A DNA stretch of 64,000 nt. Source: Marsupella aquatica. Its lineage: Eukaryota > Marchantiophyta. The translations under genes were made by a program, and so were the position numbers. Of this stretch, positions 62,121-64,000 are shown piece by piece (the stretch's first letter is position 1; each line of letters opens with the position of its first letter). The stretch is from positions 14,446,001-14,510,000 of the forward strand of contig OZ316892.1 of assembly GCA_973895155.1 (NCBI GenBank), given 5' to 3'. The notes beneath the pieces are model-generated. The model worked only from the letters and a program-made list of their open reading frames with translations, did no database searches and was not told the origin of the DNA.

Positions 62121-62515
62121 TTTTGATGTTGCAATTACTGCCAGGCGGTTTTCTGATGAGTTTAGCTTCCCCAAGGGCATTTGTCTCACCTTTGTGTTAT
62201 TCTCGTGGATATTAGTGTCCGCTCATCAGTCTTCAGTACCTGCTGCTTTTTGATGTTACCCTCAGGCGGTTTTCTGATGAGTTCAGATTTCCCAGGAGCT
62301 TTCGTCTCACGCTTGTGTGCCATTCTCGTGTTATAATAACTTGGCATCGTTTTCACTCATCAGTCCTCAGTACCTGCTGCCTTCTTTTGATGTTATCGCC
62401 AGCCGGTTTTCTGATGAGTTTGATCCTTCCCAAGAGCTTTCTTCTCACCTCTTTGTGTCATTCTCGTGGATAATACTTGCCATCGTTTCCACTCATCAGT
62501 CTGCAGTACCTCCAA
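62121..62515. repeat. Tandem array, 3 units of about 121-137 bp
   Basis: Each unit holds TTTTGATGTT, a (G/C)CGGTTTTCTGATGAGTT block (at about 62145, 62266 and 62403), an AGCTTTC-like block, CATTCTCGTG and then CTCATCAGTC. CTGATGAG and CTCATCAG are complementary, so each unit could pair within itself or with the next. It begins about 20 bp after the SINE copy 3 target duplication. Confidence 0.85.
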
Positions 62516-64000
62516 GGATCAGTGCAAAAACATCATACTCTACGTTTCAGCAAAGTTTGCGTGCAAGGAAAAAACACAGATTATGTACTTTTTTAGTAAT
62601 GATGCGACCTTTCCGAAACATCCGGCGTAGGCAGATTTCTCGATAACGTACGGCAGGTGCACTCTGGAGTCTGGAACCTCTGGGGACAAATTTCACACGA
62701 AAATGAAAATGAACCTAAGGAAAACTGAAGGGAGTCGCAAAGTTGAAGACGTGGCTGACTGAGGACTGTAGGATCAGACGGCTTGAGGACGGCCGTTTTC
62801 AATAGTCCACTTGCAATTCGTGTAGGAACAACTTCTTGTCCGCGTCAGATTGGATGAATGAGGTTCTAGATTGCACACCAGACATCAATTTGCAAGGAAC
62901 TTAAATCACACCTCTAACTATAAAAGCCTCATTCCATATCTACTCATTATAAAAGGTGGAACACTAGCAGTGGAAGTTAAGGTGGAACACTAGCAGTGGA
63001 ATACTTGTCAAAAAAAAGTTTTACAATAAGCATCTTTTGTGAAACTCAAAACCCATTTCTGAACTTGTACCCCTTAGAATGAGAGCTACTATTACCCCTA
63101 ACCCTTTATAGGGGCAGGTGTGGTGGCCCATTATTTGAGGGAGCAAACTCCGCACCAGACGAGCTACCCATTACCCATAACCCTTTATAGGGGCAGGTGT
63201 GGTGGCCCATTATTTGAGGGAGCAAACTCCGCACGAGACAAGGAAAGAAAAGCGGAAATCTTCGAATGAACTGATATAGTTCAAGAAAAAAAATTAAAAA
63301 CTGTAAGGGGGATTTCGTCCTTTAAAAGAGAATAATGAATGTATGTTTCGAGATTCCAGCGCGTGGCCTCTGATTGAAAACCCTCCCAAGTGCAGTCACA
63401 GCAGTAAGTCACAGCCGACTCGAAGTTTCTTGCCTTCATAGTCAGAAGGATTCCATTTTGCTGAGAGAATAACCGCTTTCACGAGTGTTGTTGTGTGTCA
63501 CAGTACCAACAAAGTTTCTCGCCTTTACTTTAGGAGGATCCCATTTTTGGTGAGTGCTGTGCCTAGGAGGGTGTTCCTCTCAGCTTACAGTTGGGAGCCA
63601 CTTCGAAATGCTTATCCGCATTTTGCTCACGTTACGAGGTTGGATAGGTCTGATCCACCTGCGCATGGCCGACTCACAAGGCATTTGACAGATATTATTG
63701 GAAAGAAAGATTGGCCGTGCTGGACTGAAAAAGTCCACTGCACAAATGGAGTTCGCGGAGCCGCTCTGGTGGGTCCCTACCGAAAGCTATAACTGTCGCT
63801 TCGACCAGTTCTTTCCAGCGAACTTTCAGGAGCAAGTGGGTTCAAGGTACTCCCTGGAACAAGGAAATCATCACAACCCACTTTGAGAGCTAAGGGATGG
63901 CTTTCTCTTAGTCTCGTCCCGAACGACGTTGACAACACTACCAGATATGTGAGATAAGCGGATTCGGATACCGTCTTCGATCCAAGCTTCGAAGCACGCG
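62516..64000. other. Right-edge region, no firmly supported gene
   Basis: Contains a 78 bp tandem duplication (63083-63237). Two overlapping frames near the end, 63493-63792 and 63698-63886, look mildly protein-like (the second includes AEPLWWVPTESYNCRFDQFF) but have no recognised family. They could be the left end of a gene that runs out of the window. Confidence 0.35.
63083..63237. repeat. 78 bp tandem duplication
   Basis: Two copies begin GAGCTAC at 63083 and 63161, and share CTTTATAGGGGCAGGTGTGG and TTTGAGGGAGCAAACTCCGC. They differ by a handful of bases, so the event is fairly recent. Confidence 0.92.

Noticed and set aside
62121-62515. Hammerhead ribozyme cores suggested by repeated CTGATGAG
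   Set aside because: On neither strand is CTGATGA followed at stem II spacing by a paired stem and CGAAA; the GAAAC seen on the minus strand lies too close for a stem.

Overview
This is a nuclear genome segment from a land plant or close streptophyte relative. Every gene I could model is interrupted by GT-AG introns of a few hundred bases, and the proteins are plant families: an IRX7/FRA8-type xylan glycosyltransferase, a KELP coactivator, a GPP-type HAD phosphatase, a plastid-type LdpA homologue, and a plant-specific SLAWD/GPFDCTK-motif protein. Intergenic space is wide and full of decayed mobile elements and short tandem duplications. Six protein genes in 64 kb, plus one uncertain candidate, points to a medium-to-large repeat-bearing genome. 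A seed-free lineage is possible, but the sequence does not settle it.

Layout. 1-2.7 kb: no firm gene; a CTC microsatellite, a 3 x 44 bp tandem repeat and a broken coding-like block. 2.7-7.3 kb (+): 13-exon LdpA-like iron-sulfur protein. 8.75-9.86 kb (-): three-exon KELP/PC4 coactivator. 9.9-13.9 kb: nothing firm except a short tandem array. 13.9-17.7 kb (+): six-exon HAD phosphatase. 17.7-25.1 kb: repeats, including a tRNA-derived SINE. 25.1-27.1 kb (-): two-exon GT47 glycosyltransferase. 27-37 kb: mostly unexplained, with degenerate tandem repeats and a possible minus-strand gene at 34.7-36.1 kb containing a duplicated exon. 37.3-37.7 kb (-): small intronless membrane protein. 39.2-42.7 kb (-): wrecked non-LTR retroelement with zinc finger, reverse transcriptase, CCHC knuckle and restriction-like endonuclease. 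42.7-44.0 kb: a solo LTR, then a foldback/MITE-like inverted repeat. 45.5-46.2 kb: array of 18 bp palindromes. 47.8-48.8 kb: broken PIF/Harbinger transposase with a 224 bp internal duplication. 49.6-49.9 kb: second SINE. 52.0-57.0 kb (+): ten-exon serine-rich plant protein. 57-64 kb: repeats, a second solo LTR with a perfect 5 bp target duplication, a third SINE with a 12 bp target duplication, and tandem arrays.

The genes do not form a pathway; they are ordinary, independently transcribed nuclear genes. Exon models were built by hand from reading frame, GT/AG sites and family motifs. In all five multi-exon models the exon phases add up to a whole number of codons, which supports them. What stands out beyond the genes is the mobile-element set: three SINE copies of one family, two solo LTRs of one family, an RLE-type retroelement, a foldback element, and the palindrome array, which I cannot assign to any known class.
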